DNA of 64,000 bases from Pseudomonas bohemica (GTDB taxonomy: Bacteria > Pseudomonadota > Gammaproteobacteria > Pseudomonadales > Pseudomonadaceae). The DNA lies in NCBI RefSeq assembly GCF_002934685.1, contig NZ_NKHL01000101.1:40803-104802 (forward strand). The letters run 5' to 3'. Below are positions 26,552-35,951 of the stretch, piece by piece (the first letter of the stretch is position 1; the number at the start of each line of letters is the position of its first letter). The notes under the pieces are model-generated. The model saw only the letters and a program-made list of their open reading frames with translations, searched no databases and was not told where the DNA came from. Made by a program: the position numbers and the translations under genes.

Positions 26552-27363
26552 TAATTACCCCCGAACAGACGTTCGAAAAATCCTTTTTTCTGTACGTCCA
26601 GGAAGCGGTGCTCGCGGTCTTTGCCCAACAGGCGGTCGACGGCATCGCTGTACGCCTGGCCGGCGTCGCTCTGGTCGTCGAGAATGACCGGCACGCCCTG
26701 GTTGGAAGCCTTGAGCACAGCCTGGGATTCAGGAATCACGCCCAGCAGGGTCACGGCAAGGATTTCCTTGACGTCTTCAACGCCCAGCATCTCGCCCTTG
26801 CTCACGCGCTCGGGGTTGTAGCGGGTCAGCAGCAGGTGTTCCTTGATCGGATCTTCGTTACGCTCGGCGCGACGGGACTTGCTGGCCAGGAGGCCCAGCA
26901 TGCGGTCCGAGTCACGAACCGACGACACTTCAGGGTTGGTCACGACGATCGCTTCGTCGGCGAAATACATCGCCAGGTGCGCGCCTGTTTCGATACCGGC
27001 AGGCGAGTCGCAGACAATGTACTCGAAGGATTCCTTGAGTTCCATCAGGACTTTTTCCACGCCGTCCTTGGTCAGCGCTTCCTTGTCGCGGGTCTGGCTG
27101 GCGGCAAGTACGTACAGGCCTTCGATCTTCTTGTCTTTGATCAGGGCCTGCTGCAGGTTGGCTTCGCCGTTGACCACGTTGACGAAGTCGTACACCACGC
27201 GGCGTTCGCAACCCATGATCAGGTCGAGGTTACGCAGACCGACGTCGAAGTCGACGATGACTGTTTTGTGGCCGCGCAGAGCGAGGCCGGTACCGATAGC
27301 GGCGCTGGTGGTGGTCTTGCCCACACCACCCTTGCCGGATGTAACCACGAGAATCTTGGCCAA
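26551..27363 (-). CDS. minD: Septum site-determining ATPase MinD
   Basis: The 270-residue ParA-family ATPase has the deviant Walker [10 protein letters not shown] at residues 10-18, [10 protein letters not shown] near 38-47, and a C-terminal amphipathic helix ([11 protein letters not shown]) that binds the membrane. With MinC it blocks division away from mid-cell. A 338-base gap separates it from minC. Confidence 0.97.
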   Translation of the reverse strand: MAKILVVTSGKGGVGKTTTSAAIGTGLALRGHKTVIVDFDVGLRNLDLIMGCERRVVYDFVNVVNGEANLQQALIKDKKIEGLYVLAASQTRDKEALTKDGVEKVLMELKESFEYIVCDSPAGIETGAHLAMYFADEAIVVTNPEVSSVRDSDRMLGLLASKSRRAERNEDPIKEHLLLTRYNPERVSKGEMLGVEDVKEILAVTLLGVIPESQAVLKASNQGVPVILDDQSDAGQAYSDAVDRLLGKDREHRFLDVQKKGFFERLFGGN

Positions 27364-27701
27364 GGTGTAAAACCCCTAAAAGTAGGACGGCTAGCTTCGT
27401 CCGCAAAGTGGCTGCGCTCGGTCATGCTGCGTTAAAAGCAGGCTCGCAATGCTCATTTAGGGGCCTAAACTCCGCTTGCTCGCCTGCCTTTGCCCTGCCT
27501 GCCCCTTCGCTCGCCGACTTTTCGAACGAACCTAGTCCCTGTTATAGCCCCACATGACGCAGCGTTGGTTCGTGCAATGGTGAAGGCAAGCGTCTTGCGA
27601 GGCTCATGTTTCGAGAAAACAAATGAATTTCCCGGATTTCCTTTCCCTTTGCATCGTTTTCGCGACGAATCAGAGTGGCTTTGAAAATGGCGCAGTATCC
27701 G
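27364..27701. other. minC-minD intergenic region, no gene seen
   Basis: The gap contains a stretch (about 27395-27520) with internal inverted similarity, GGCTCGCAATGCTCATTTAGG against CCTAAACTCCGCTTGCTCGCC, of a type I remember from many Pseudomonas intergenic regions. It probably also carries a promoter for minDE. I see no open frame worth calling. Confidence 0.45.
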
Positions 27702-28448
27702 TTAAAGACGGGTGATGTTCAACACGTCGCCGGACAGACTGACTTGTACCCCGGCCCCCCATAGAGGATCTCTGCGCAAGTCTTCGGAAACCTTGTATTG
27801 CCCGGCGATGGAGATCAGTTCGGCCACCATCTGCTGGCAGAAGATCCGGGCCTTGGTATCGCCCTTGATGCCCGCCAGTGCCCGGCCCCGCATCGGACCA
27901 TACACATGGATGTTCCCATCAGCGAGAAGTTCCGCGCCGGGGCTGACCGAAGAAATCACCACCAGGTCCGAACCCTGGGCGTAAATCTGCTGACCGCCGC
28001 GCACGGGAGCCGTGATTATCTTGGTCGGCTTGATCAAAGGCTGCGGCGGTTTCTCGATCACTTCGGGCTTTTTCTTCACTTCGCCTTCCGTCGGATCGAG
28101 CGGTCTTTCGCGCGCACCGGAGGGTGGCAAGACCGGCAGGTCGATAGCGATGGCGGCGGCGATGTCTTCGATGCGGTTGGCGCGAATGGCCAGGGTCCGC
28201 AGACCGTGCTGGCGGCAGATGCGCATCATCGCTGGCAGATCGATCGCGCCTTCGTTGGGCGGCAGCTTGTCCAGCGCCAGTACCAGCGGGGTGTTGCTGA
28301 AAAAATTCGGGGCCTGGGCGACTTTGGCCGCCAATTGACGATCCAGCGCTTCGAGGTTGTTGCGGGCCAGTTCCAGCACAGTGATGGCCAGCATGCTGCC
28401 CTTTAACTGGAACACGGGTTCCTTGTCTTGCAATTCGATTTGGCTCAT
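27702..28448 (-). CDS. minC: Septum site-determining protein MinC
   Basis: I start at the ATG at 28448 ([20 protein letters not shown]), which matches the N-terminus of Pseudomonas MinC; the frame extends further upstream without support. Of 248 residues, about 1-105 form the FtsZ-inhibiting domain, followed by a Lys/Pro-rich linker (about 125-145). The C-terminal beta-helix has [22 protein letters not shown] and [12 protein letters not shown], which bind MinD. Confidence 0.95.
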   Translation of the reverse strand: MSQIELQDKEPVFQLKGSMLAITVLELARNNLEALDRQLAAKVAQAPNFFSNTPLVLALDKLPPNEGAIDLPAMMRICRQHGLRTLAIRANRIEDIAAAIAIDLPVLPPSGARERPLDPTEGEVKKKPEVIEKPPQPLIKPTKIITAPVRGGQQIYAQGSDLVVISSVSPGAELLADGNIHVYGPMRGRALAGIKGDTKARIFCQQMVAELISIAGQYKVSEDLRRDPLWGAGVQVSLSGDVLNITRL

Positions 28449-28593
28449 GTCGGCATACAGCGGCTTGTCGCTAAAAGTGCCGAGACTTATAACGAGAACG
28501 CCCGCGAGTCGCAAGGGAGCCGCATCCGACGAAGCGTCACGAATCACGCCGAACCGATGTAGAATGCCCGCCTTTGCCCTGACGGAAGCTGTA

Positions 28594-29526
28594 ATGGAAC
28601 GCCCGCGTTTTCGAGCTCAATTTCTTCATCCGCGCTTCTGGCCGCTGTGGCTGGGGCTGGGTTTGCTCTGGCTGGTGGTGCAGTTGCCGTTCCGTGCGCT
28701 GGTGGTCATCGGCCGCGCCCTTGGCGGGATCATGTACTACTTTGCCACCGACCGCCGGATCATCGCCGCGCGCAATCTGGAACTGTGCTTCCCGCAATAT
28801 TCGAAGGCTGAGCGCAAACGCCTGCTCAAGGAAAACTTCGCCTCGACCGGTATCGCCTTTTTCGAGATGGCGATGAGCTGGTGGTGGAGCAAGCCACGTC
28901 TGGCCCGGCTGGCCCACATCGAAGGCCTGCAGCACCTCAAGCAGCCGCACATCGAAGGGCAGGGCGTGATCCTGATGGCGCTGCACTTCACCACGCTGGA
29001 GATCGGGGCCGCATTGCTCGGTCAGCAGCACACCATCGACGGCATGTATCGCGAACACAAGAACCCGTTGTTCGATTACGTTCAGCGCCGTGGCCGCGAG
29101 CGGCATAACCTGGATTCCATCGCTGTCGAGCGCGAAGACGTGCGCGGCATGATCAAGCAACTGCGCAAGGGCCGCGCGATCTGGTACGCGCCCGATCAGG
29201 ACTACGGCGCCAAGCAGAGCCTCTTCGTGCCCCTGTTCGGGATTCAGGCCGCCACCGTGCCGGCCACCAGCAAGTTCGCCAAGCTAGGCCACGCCTTGGT
29301 GGTGCCGTTCACTCAGGAGCGTCTGGCCGATGGCAGCGGTTACAAACTGGTGATCCACCCACCGCTGACCGATTTTCCCGGCGAAAGCGACGAGGCCGAT
29401 TGCGTGCGCATCAATCAGTGGGTGGAGCGGGCAGTGACCGCGTGCCCCGAGCAGTACTTGTGGGCACACCGGCGGTTCAAAAGCAGACCGCCGGGTGAAC
29501 CGAGGCTGTATAAAAAGCGTGGCTGA
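28594..29526 (+). CDS. htrB: Lipid A biosynthesis lauroyl acyltransferase
   Basis: ATG 28594 has CGGAAG upstream. The 310-residue inner-membrane protein has an N-terminal transmembrane helix (about 17-45) and the LpxL/HtrB catalytic motif HFTTLE at residues 131-136 (His131, Glu136). Later come the DQDYG and FVPLFG motifs of the family. It adds a secondary acyl chain to Kdo2-lipid IVA. It is divergent from minC, the arrangement I recall in P. aeruginosa. It converges on pirin with a 3-base gap. Confidence 0.92.
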   Translation: MERPRFRAQFLHPRFWPLWLGLGLLWLVVQLPFRALVVIGRALGGIMYYFATDRRIIAARNLELCFPQYSKAERKRLLKENFASTGIAFFEMAMSWWWSKPRLARLAHIEGLQHLKQPHIEGQGVILMALHFTTLEIGAALLGQQHTIDGMYREHKNPLFDYVQRRGRERHNLDSIAVEREDVRGMIKQLRKGRAIWYAPDQDYGAKQSLFVPLFGIQAATVPATSKFAKLGHALVVPFTQERLADGSGYKLVIHPPLTDFPGESDEADCVRINQWVERAVTACPEQYLWAHRRFKSRPPGEPRLYKKRG

Positions 29527-29529
29527 AGA

Positions 29530-30384
29530 TCACGCCGTCAGCTTGTCATCCCGAAAATCGCGCAGCGCCTGTTCGATTTCCTCACGGCTGTTCATCACGA
29601 ACGGGCCGTATTGCACGATCGGTTCGCCCAGTGGTTTGCCCGCGATCAGCAAGACTTTGGCGCCAGTGGCTGTACTCAGTTGCAACTCGCCGTTTTCCGA
29701 CAACCGTGCCAGACGACTCTTGCCGAGTTTCTGGCCTTGTCCGGCAATCCCCACTTCGCCTTCGTACACATACAACAGCACGCGATGGCCTTCCGGTACG
29801 TTCGGGCTGATGTTCGTGCCAGCCGGCATATGCAAATCGAAATACTGCGGCTCGGTGTCCGGACGCTGCACGGCGCCTGCCTGTTGCACCTGACCATCAT
29901 CGAATTGTCCGGCGATCACGATCACCTCCACGCCGTTCTGCGTGGTCACACGGGGAATGCGCTCGGGCTGGATATCGTCGTAACCGGCGTCGCCCATCTT
30001 CGATTTGCCCGGCAGGTTCAGCCACAGTTGGAAGCCGCGCATCACGCCTTCTTCCTGTTCCGGCATTTCACTGTGGATCACGCCACGGGCCGCGGTCATC
30101 CATTGCACGCCGCCACCCTGCAGCAGGCCGACGTTGCCCATGTGGTCCTCGTGACGCATGCGGCCTTCGAGCATGTAGGTTACGGTTTCGAAGCCGCGGT
30201 GCGGGTGCGCTGGGAAACCGGCGATGTAGTCGTCAGGTTTGTCCGAGCCGAATTCGTCGAGCATCAGGAAGGGATCGAACAGTTCGACACCTGCGCCACC
30301 GAAGACCCGCGTCAGCCTGACGCCCGCGCCATCCGAGGTCGGTTGTCCGGCCTGGATCTGCAGTACTTTGCGTAATTGAGTCAT
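29530..30384 (-). CDS. Pirin-family bicupin protein
   Basis: The ATG at 30384 has GGAG 8 bases upstream and is preferred over the GTG three codons earlier. The 284-residue protein has the N-terminal cupin metal site (AHPHRGFETVTYMLEG; the histidines and glutamate bind iron) and HSEMPEQEEGVM..FQLWLNLP. A second cupin is around 200-260. Pirins act as quercetinase-like dioxygenases or redox-sensitive cofactors; the role here is unknown. Confidence 0.88.
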   Translation of the reverse strand: MTQLRKVLQIQAGQPTSDGAGVRLTRVFGGAGVELFDPFLMLDEFGSDKPDDYIAGFPAHPHRGFETVTYMLEGRMRHEDHMGNVGLLQGGGVQWMTAARGVIHSEMPEQEEGVMRGFQLWLNLPGKSKMGDAGYDDIQPERIPRVTTQNGVEVIVIAGQFDDGQVQQAGAVQRPDTEPQYFDLHMPAGTNISPNVPEGHRVLLYVYEGEVGIAGQGQKLGKSRLARLSENGELQLSTATGAKVLLIAGKPLGEPIVQYGPFVMNSREEIEQALRDFRDDKLTA

Positions 30385-30500
30385 GAGGCTCACTCCAGAA
30401 GAGGGTGGGAATGGCGCCTATGGTATGCCTGTTGACGCGATGGATGGGTGAGGTTTTTGCAGGGGATTGATCGGGTTGTTAGATGGGTCTGGTATCCCAT

Positions 30501-30591
30501 TGCAGGAGCGCGCTTGCCCGCGATAGCGTCGTGTCAGTGCGCAAATGAGTCGCAGACCGATCGCGTTCGCGGGCAAGCGCGCCCCTACAAG
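30501..30591. repeat. REPIN (TGCAGGAGCGCGCTTGCCCGCGA type)
   Basis: Left arm 30501-30523 and inverted right arm TTCGCGGGCAAGCGCGCCCC ending about 30588. It lies between the pirin start and the end of mlaA. Confidence 0.75.
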
Positions 30592-30601
30592 GACGGCGGC
30601 G

Positions 30602-31405
30602 TTATTCCTGAATCTGCAACTTGCGCGCCTCGGTGTACACGTACCGCACCTTCTCGTATTCGAACGGCGAGTTCATCGACCCGTAACGGAAACTGGTGGT
30701 GTAGCGACGGTCGATCGCGCGCAGCAGGTACAGCTCCGGATGGTCTTCGCTAACCTGCGCAACGTTCAGGAAGTTGATCTGCGATTCTGCGGAAAAGTCG
30801 AATACCAGACCGCCTGTGTCACGGAAGTTCGACGGACCGAGGATCGGCAGCACGAAGTACGGCCCGGCAGGCACGCCATAGAAACCCAGCGTCTGACCGA
30901 AGTCTTCGCTCTGTTTGGGCAGGCCCATCATGGTGGCCGGATCCCAAAGCCCGGCGATGCCCAGCGTGGTGTTGATGATCAGGCGTCCAGTCGTCTCCAT
31001 CGAGCGCTTGCCCTTGAACTGCAGCAGGCTGTTCAGCAGGTTGGGCACATCGCCCAGGTTGCTGAAGAAGTTGCTGACGCCGGTGCGCACGAAGCTTGGG
31101 GTGACATATTTATAGCCGTTGACCACCGGCAGAAAGACCCACTCATCGAAGCGATAGTTGAAGTGGTAGACCCGGCGGTTCCACGACTCAAGCGGGTCGT
31201 AGACATTGAGGGCGTTGAGCGACGAGCGCTCGAACTCCTGAGCGTCCAGGCCGGGGTTGAATTTCAGCGACTTCAAAGGCTCGGTGAAGCCATCGGGGTT
31301 GTCGACTCGCTGCACGGGAGCTGCCTGGGAAACGATCGGCGCATCGGCCGCGTGCACAGCACCTGCGCAAAGCAGGGCGGCGATAAGCAATAGACGTTTA
31401 GCCAC
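30602..31405 (-). CDS. MlaA (VacJ)-family outer-membrane lipid asymmetry protein
   Basis: The 267-residue precursor has a signal peptide ending ..GAVHA-AD near residue 19. The VacJ core is easy to see: YDPLESWNRRVYHFNYRFDEW, NFFSNLGDVPNLLNSLLQFK, and RLIINTTLGIAGLWDPA followed by the DFGQTLGFYGVPAGPYFVLPILGPSN region. MlaA removes phospholipid from the outer leaflet of the outer membrane together with porins. A lipobox is not obvious, unlike E. coli MlaA. The start overlaps the end of the upstream hydrolase gene by 8 bases. Confidence 0.88.
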   Translation of the reverse strand: MAKRLLLIAALLCAGAVHAADAPIVSQAAPVQRVDNPDGFTEPLKSLKFNPGLDAQEFERSSLNALNVYDPLESWNRRVYHFNYRFDEWVFLPVVNGYKYVTPSFVRTGVSNFFSNLGDVPNLLNSLLQFKGKRSMETTGRLIINTTLGIAGLWDPATMMGLPKQSEDFGQTLGFYGVPAGPYFVLPILGPSNFRDTGGLVFDFSAESQINFLNVAQVSEDHPELYLLRAIDRRYTTSFRYGSMNSPFEYEKVRYVYTEARKLQIQE

Positions 31406-32696
31406 GGAAAAACTCCAGCATGGCGTCGCTGTTGACGCGATAGTTCATGTTGCCGCAATGACCGCCGTAAGGATAAACGGTCAGGCGATCGCCAAAGGTC
31501 TTGCGCAGGAATCCGAGGTCACCGGGGCCCAGGATCACGTCGTCGGCGTTGTGCATGACCGAGATCTTCTTGCTGGTGGTCAGGTAATCCTTGAGCGCAT
31601 ACAGACTGACCTGATCGACCAGTTGCAGCAGGCTGCCGCCGTCGGTGCGCGCGCGCCACATCGGAATGACCTGTTCGGTGACGTAGCAGTCGAAGTCGCA
31701 CTGCAGCGCCCGCTTGAGGAACGGCGTCAGGCTGGTGCCTTCGCTGATCGGCGTCTTCGGCGGGGTGATCAGGCCGCGACGGTTGATCAGGTCGGAGGTG
31801 AAGGCGATGTCGGCGGCGGAGAAGCGGAAAGAGGTGCCGATCAGCATCGCCATTTGTTCGTTGGACAGATGCTGCTTGGACTGCTGGAAGTCGTACAACA
31901 GCGCATCATTGAGGTCGATATAGCCTTTTTCGCGGAAGTAGCGCGTCAGTTTCTGCAGCACCAGTTCATAGAAGGTGGTGCTGTTGGTGATGCCCTTCAC
32001 GTCGGTCTGGACCAGTTTGTCCAGGTTGGAGATCGAAGTGTAGAGGTTCACCGGGGGGTTGATCAGCAGCACTTTCTTGAAGTTGAAGCTGCGGCGGGTC
32101 TCGTCCAGCTTGCTGACGAACGCCGCATCGAGCGCGCCGAGGCTGTAACCGGTCAGGTAATACTCGGTGACCTGCAATTTGTTCTGCTGGGCACGCACGG
32201 CCTGCATCACGCGATAGAGGTCTTCGGCATCTTCGGTTGTGACACCCGGGGTCGCGAAACGTGAAGCCGCGCTCATGAAGTCGTAGCTGGTCGGCGATGA
32301 CAGCTGTACGACGTTATACCCTGCTCCGTAATACAGGCGCTTGAGATATTCGTTGAGGGTGCTGTTGTAAGGTGCGCCGGTGCCTGCGATCAGGAAGATC
32401 AGCGGTGCCGGGTGGTCTTGCTTGGCCAGGCGATAATGCAGTTTTTTCACGGCCCAGAAGTTGTCCGGGAGGGTGAATTCGCGATCGGGACGCAGAGTCA
32501 GGCTGTAGTCGCCCTGATCGATGTCCGCATCGTCCGGGACATTTGCGCGCAAATCGGGCGGCGTCGTGGCGATGGTCGCTTCGAACGGGTTAGTCAGAGG
32601 GAAGCCATAGCTGGACGGATCGATATCGACCGCCATCACGGACGCACTCAAGAACAGGCCGCCTGAAAGGGCGGCGAGGCGTAGAAAACGAAGCAT
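31398..32696 (-). CDS. Exported alpha/beta hydrolase coupled to MlaA
   Basis: The 432-residue protein has a signal peptide (ending ..ASVMAVD near residue 22), an oxyanion-region motif FLIAGTGAPY (101-110), the nucleophile elbow GYSLGA (183-188, Ser185), a late ADDVILGPGDLG and the His-bearing GGHCGNMNY near the C-terminus, so the triad is intact. Its end overlaps the start of the MlaA gene, suggesting a periplasmic or outer-membrane lipid-related esterase role. The substrate is unknown. Confidence 0.78.
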   Translation of the reverse strand: MLRFLRLAALSGGLFLSASVMAVDIDPSSYGFPLTNPFEATIATTPPDLRANVPDDADIDQGDYSLTLRPDREFTLPDNFWAVKKLHYRLAKQDHPAPLIFLIAGTGAPYNSTLNEYLKRLYYGAGYNVVQLSSPTSYDFMSAASRFATPGVTTEDAEDLYRVMQAVRAQQNKLQVTEYYLTGYSLGALDAAFVSKLDETRRSFNFKKVLLINPPVNLYTSISNLDKLVQTDVKGITNSTTFYELVLQKLTRYFREKGYIDLNDALLYDFQQSKQHLSNEQMAMLIGTSFRFSAADIAFTSDLINRRGLITPPKTPISEGTSLTPFLKRALQCDFDCYVTEQVIPMWRARTDGGSLLQLVDQVSLYALKDYLTTSKKISVMHNADDVILGPGDLGFLRKTFGDRLTVYPYGGHCGNMNYRVNSDAMLEFFRG

Positions 32697-32934
32697 GACT
32701 AAATCCCTTGGGAAAGAAGTGCTGTTGAGATACGCAGGCTATGACACAGGGGGAGTGCTAAAAGTGCCGTAGTGGCATTTTGCATTAATACTGCGCTACC
32801 CGGTACAAATCCTAGGCGACAATACACGTTCTGGCTCTGCCAGCGCGTGTGCTTGTGCTTTTAATGTGTTGTGGTTCTTGTCCGGGGCTGACTACGGATA
32901 TGCTGTGCGTCGTTTTTCTCAACTGGAGAGTTCC

Positions 32935-33294
32935 GTGTCGCGTCGCGTGCCATTGGCTTTAATGATTGCTGTACTGATCCTGTGGCTCGCCCTGAGTTAT
33001 GGCGTGAGGTACGGGCTGATGGAAGACGTGCGGTGGGTGGGCGCCTGCTCCGATGATGCGCTGAAATGGCAATGCGTCGTGCGTTCGAATCTGGGGTTGC
33101 TGATTCACTTTGGCGTGTTTGGCTGGGGCGCGCTGGTGACGTCGTTGATTGCGTTCTTCGTGCCACGCACGATTGGGCGGGTGTTGGCGGGGATTGGCTT
33201 GCTGCTGGGCCTGCTGGCGTTGGTGCTTTATACGGCAAATCTGGCGGTGTTCGCGGTGGTGATCGCGGGGTTGCGGCTGGTGCGGTCTCGCTGA
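32935..33294 (+). CDS. Small hydrophobic inner-membrane protein
   Basis: The GTG at 32935 has GGAG 8 bases upstream. The 119 residues (starting SRRVPLALM) contain three to four transmembrane segments and a polar loop with two cysteines (GACSDDALKWQC), possibly a periplasmic disulphide. I do not recognise the family; the function is unknown. Confidence 0.7.
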   Translation: MSRRVPLALMIAVLILWLALSYGVRYGLMEDVRWVGACSDDALKWQCVVRSNLGLLIHFGVFGWGALVTSLIAFFVPRTIGRVLAGIGLLLGLLALVLYTANLAVFAVVIAGLRLVRSR

Positions 33295-33349
33295 CTGGTG
33301 AACAGCCGTGCTGCTGGATGAAAGCGATTGTGATTTTCCAGACCCCAGA

Positions 33350-33730
33350 CAGCATAAAGGGGAGCCGAAGCTCCCCTTTAAATCGTTGCACGTGCTCTTT
33401 TCTTATTGTTTTAGGGCGGTCTATTGTTGTTTTTGGCAACCGTACCCTTCACAGCGTTCTTCAGTGATCCCCATCCGGGATACAAGAGCAAACGTATTTT
33501 TTTGAGCGCTTATCTGCTTCGATCCTATGCCTGTGGCGAGGATCCAACCCGTTCTGGACGCTGCCTGATGGCAGTTTTATTGTTCTCTGTCGGGCTGTGA
33601 GGCCAGGGCCTCTGTAAAGCACATCTACTCCAAAAAAATCTGTTGGCTGCGTCTCTGTGCCGTTGTTCTTGTTATGTCAGAGCCGATTCATCTTATTTTT
33701 ATTGGGTTTTCACATTTTATTCTTGTTATA
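33350..33730 (-). ncRNA. CrcZ/CrcY/CrcX-family small RNA (Crc/Hfq decoy)
   Basis: This AT-rich, gene-free stretch reads on the minus strand as an RNA of about 380 nt. It carries six A-rich CA motifs (AAnAAnAA-like): plus-strand positions 33714-33729, 33691-33710, 33661-33676, 33572-33587, 33421-33436 and 33395-33412. It ends in a strong 11-bp hairpin with a UUCG loop (33355-33380). A near-consensus sigma-54 promoter lies just upstream. Known CrcZ and CrcY are about 370-410 nt, sigma-54/CbrB dependent, carry five or six CA motifs and titrate Hfq/Crc to relieve catabolite repression. Which family member this is, I cannot say. Confidence 0.78.
33355..33380 (-). terminator. Terminator of the small RNA
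   Basis: An 11-bp perfect stem TAAAGGGGAGC/GCTCCCCTTTA with a TTCG loop read on the minus strand. The U-rich part lies inside the 3' side of the stem. It also faces the end of the small membrane-protein gene and may terminate it from the other side. Confidence 0.75.
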
Positions 33731-33741
33731 CAGGAGATATA

Positions 33742-33756
33742 GCAGGGTGCGTGCCA
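33742..33756 (-). promoter_or_regulatory. Sigma-54 promoter (TGGCACG-CACC-CTGC)
   Basis: This minus-strand sequence matches the consensus TGGCACG-N4-TTGC at all positions but one, with correct -24/-12 spacing. Transcription would start near 33730, at the first CA motif. Confidence 0.78.
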
Positions 33757-33838
33757 ACTTTTTAAAAGCCTTTGAAATCAATTGGTTGAAAGAATCACGC
33801 ATTTCTATAAGTCCGCAGCGGAGCCTATTCTGTTTCCG

Positions 33839-33879
33839 TGTTACCCGCATTCTGTTCTGGAATGCTGTCAGCGGTAACA
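33839..33879. promoter_or_regulatory. Enhancer-protein site candidate (TGTTAC-N29-GTAACA)
   Basis: An inverted TGTTAC (33839-33844) and GTAACA (33874-33879) pair lies 83-123 bases upstream of the -24 element, the usual distance for NtrC-type activators. CbrB is reported to use TGTTAC/GTAACA half-sites, though I recall a 14-base spacer, shorter than here. Confidence 0.6.
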
Positions 33880-33919
33880 CAATGTGTTTCGCGCAGCGTC
33901 ACGCCGGGCTGCGCTCTGG

Positions 33920-35503
33920 TTAGGGGGTTGTTACGTGCTGTGCGGCAAGTGAAGGCGAACTGAGTCGCCAACTGCGCCACAGCGCCAGTGCCATCAGCAC
34001 GCTAACCGCGGCCCATGCCAGGGCCTGGGGGTTATTCAGACCTTCGCGAAACAGCTGTGGAGCGGTTCCGGCACCGACGATGGACGCCAGCAGCGCGATC
34101 TCGCGGCGGGGTGCGTCGACGGGCCTGAGCCAATAGAAGAGGGCAGGCCACCACAACGTTGGCGTGGCGAAACTGCGGTAACGCGGGTCAAACACCATCG
34201 CCAGCATCATCACCGCCGCCGCGAACCCCGCCGCACTCAGCCACCAACCCGCACGAGAATCGAACCAGACGAACGCCCGGTCGCGCCATCCGCGCCTGTC
34301 CGAAAGCACCAACGCCGCATGGGCCAATACCAGCAGATTCAGCACCACCAATGCCCCAGCCCAGACATATTCACCGGCAAAACGGCTGGTCACCCGCGCC
34401 AGTTCACCCCAGGTACCGATGCAGCAACCGCTGAAGACGCTGAGTAACGGCAGGATGAAAGCATTACGCGCTTGGGTAACAGGCCCAGCCACGGCCAATG
34501 TGAGCAGGCTGATCAGACCGCTCACCGCCAGCCACAACGGCCAGTACGGCAGGTTCGACACCGGGCCGGCCAGCACCCCTTTCTCCTGGCGATCGGCATC
34601 GAACAGCCCCCAATAGCCGCCCACCGCGCCTTCGGCTTCACGTTTCCAGGGTTGGTCGAATGCTTCGATAAGGTTGTAGTGCCAGCCGTTCTGCTCGGCC
34701 ATGGCGACGAAACTGCGAATGAACTCCGCCTCATTGACTCGGCTCGGCAGGGCAGTTTCACGTTGACGTCCCTCGCTGGGCCAGCCGGTTTCTCCGATCA
34801 GAATGTCCTTGGGCGCGAACGTGTTACCGAAGGTCTGACGGATCTGTGCAACATGGGCCAGCGCGTCGTCGATGCCCTTGGGATCGTCCTCCCAATAGGG
34901 CAGCAGATGGATCGTCAGAAAGTCCACCGCAGGCGCGACTTCCGGGTATTGCAGCCAATACTCCCAGACATCGGCGTAAGTCACTGGCTGTTTCACCTGG
35001 GCCTTCACCTGACGAATCAGTTTCGCCAGTTGCGCGCCTGTTACCTCTTTACGTAACAGGGTCTCGTTACCCACGATCACAGCGCTGACAACGTCCGGGT
35101 AAGCGTTGGCTGCCTTGATCAGCGCATCGACCTCCCTGGCCGTGTCCACCGGGTTGGCGTTGACCCACGCACCGAGCATCAGCTTCAGGCCATGCTTGCG
35201 CGCCAGTTCCGGAATTGCTTCAAGGCCGGTCATCGAATAAGTGCGAATGCAGTCGAAACGCGTCGCCAGCAGCGCCAGGTCGGCATCCATCCGCGCCGGG
35301 CGCAAGGTGAAGGGCTGATCGAAGGGCGACTGGTCTTTATCGAACGGCGTGTAGGACGCGCATTGCAGCTTGTGGGTCGGCGTCGCGGCGTCGGGTAACA
35401 CGACCGGTTTGCCAAGGCCATACCAATAGCCGCACAAGGCGACCAGGGCAAGCAGACAGGAGAACAGATAAAGGACGAAAGGCGAGCGGGAGGTGGCAGC
35501 CAT
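33920..35503 (-). CDS. Membrane-bound GH17-like beta-glucan synthase/transglycosylase
   Basis: I start at ATG 35503 (MAATSRSPFVLY); upstream codons look non-coding. The 527-residue protein has one N-terminal transmembrane helix (9-30), a periplasmic GH17 TIM barrel (about 45-330) with both expected catalytic glutamates, Glu147 in VIVGNETLL and Glu238 in LIGETGWPSEG, then about seven or eight transmembrane segments. Such proteins are annotated as beta-(1,6)-glucan synthases and are thought to remodel cyclic or osmoregulated periplasmic glucans. That would fit the osmotic theme of the region; the exact linkage is unproven. Confidence 0.85.
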   Translation of the reverse strand: MAATSRSPFVLYLFSCLLALVALCGYWYGLGKPVVLPDAATPTHKLQCASYTPFDKDQSPFDQPFTLRPARMDADLALLATRFDCIRTYSMTGLEAIPELARKHGLKLMLGAWVNANPVDTAREVDALIKAANAYPDVVSAVIVGNETLLRKEVTGAQLAKLIRQVKAQVKQPVTYADVWEYWLQYPEVAPAVDFLTIHLLPYWEDDPKGIDDALAHVAQIRQTFGNTFAPKDILIGETGWPSEGRQRETALPSRVNEAEFIRSFVAMAEQNGWHYNLIEAFDQPWKREAEGAVGGYWGLFDADRQEKGVLAGPVSNLPYWPLWLAVSGLISLLTLAVAGPVTQARNAFILPLLSVFSGCCIGTWGELARVTSRFAGEYVWAGALVVLNLLVLAHAALVLSDRRGWRDRAFVWFDSRAGWWLSAAGFAAAVMMLAMVFDPRYRSFATPTLWWPALFYWLRPVDAPRREIALLASIVGAGTAPQLFREGLNNPQALAWAAVSVLMALALWRSWRLSSPSLAAQHVTTP

Positions 35504-35951
35504 GATCGAGCCAAAGTGGGCAGACGGCCCGCATCTTAGCATCGGGCCGCACCGCACTGTATGAGCGCGCGCGATGGCGTCATCTCGGCAGACACTTTCG
35601 TGACGCAAGTACCGCTATTTCGCGGGCAAGCGCGCTCCTGCAGATGCGCGTCAAACGTTGCATTTTCATCGACATGCAATTTTCGGACGGATCGTGCCCC
35701 TTTTTACGACCTGGTTGTCGTTGATGGCGCAGTGATGTCGTTTCCCGCTGCCTGAGTGTCGCTGACAGGAAAGGCAAGAGGTCGGCAGGGGTTGATGATC
35801 GGTTCGTCAACGCAGCGAGTGCGCCTGCGCAGGCGAGTGGTTGAAGCGTGAAAGTCGCACGGTGCGCCAAATGCGGGCGCGGGCCGCGGGCTTAAAAAAA
35901 CGTTAACGATACCCGACCGCCGTCGGGTGCAGGACTACCGGGGAAGTAACG
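35504..35951. other. Gap upstream of the betX-like gene
   Basis: A half REP element (CGCGGGCAAGCGCGCTCCTG at 35621-35640) with only a decayed partner near 35562 is present. The last 250 bases presumably hold the promoter of the betaine-binding gene; they contain spaced TTGTCGTTGATG, GTGATGTCG and GAGTGTCGCTGAC words, but I can assign no operator. Confidence 0.4.

Noticed and set aside
33657..33923. 88-codon plus-strand frame in the AT-rich gap
   Set aside because: It crosses the sigma-54 promoter and CA motifs of the sRNA locus, has no ribosome site and resembles random AT-rich translation.
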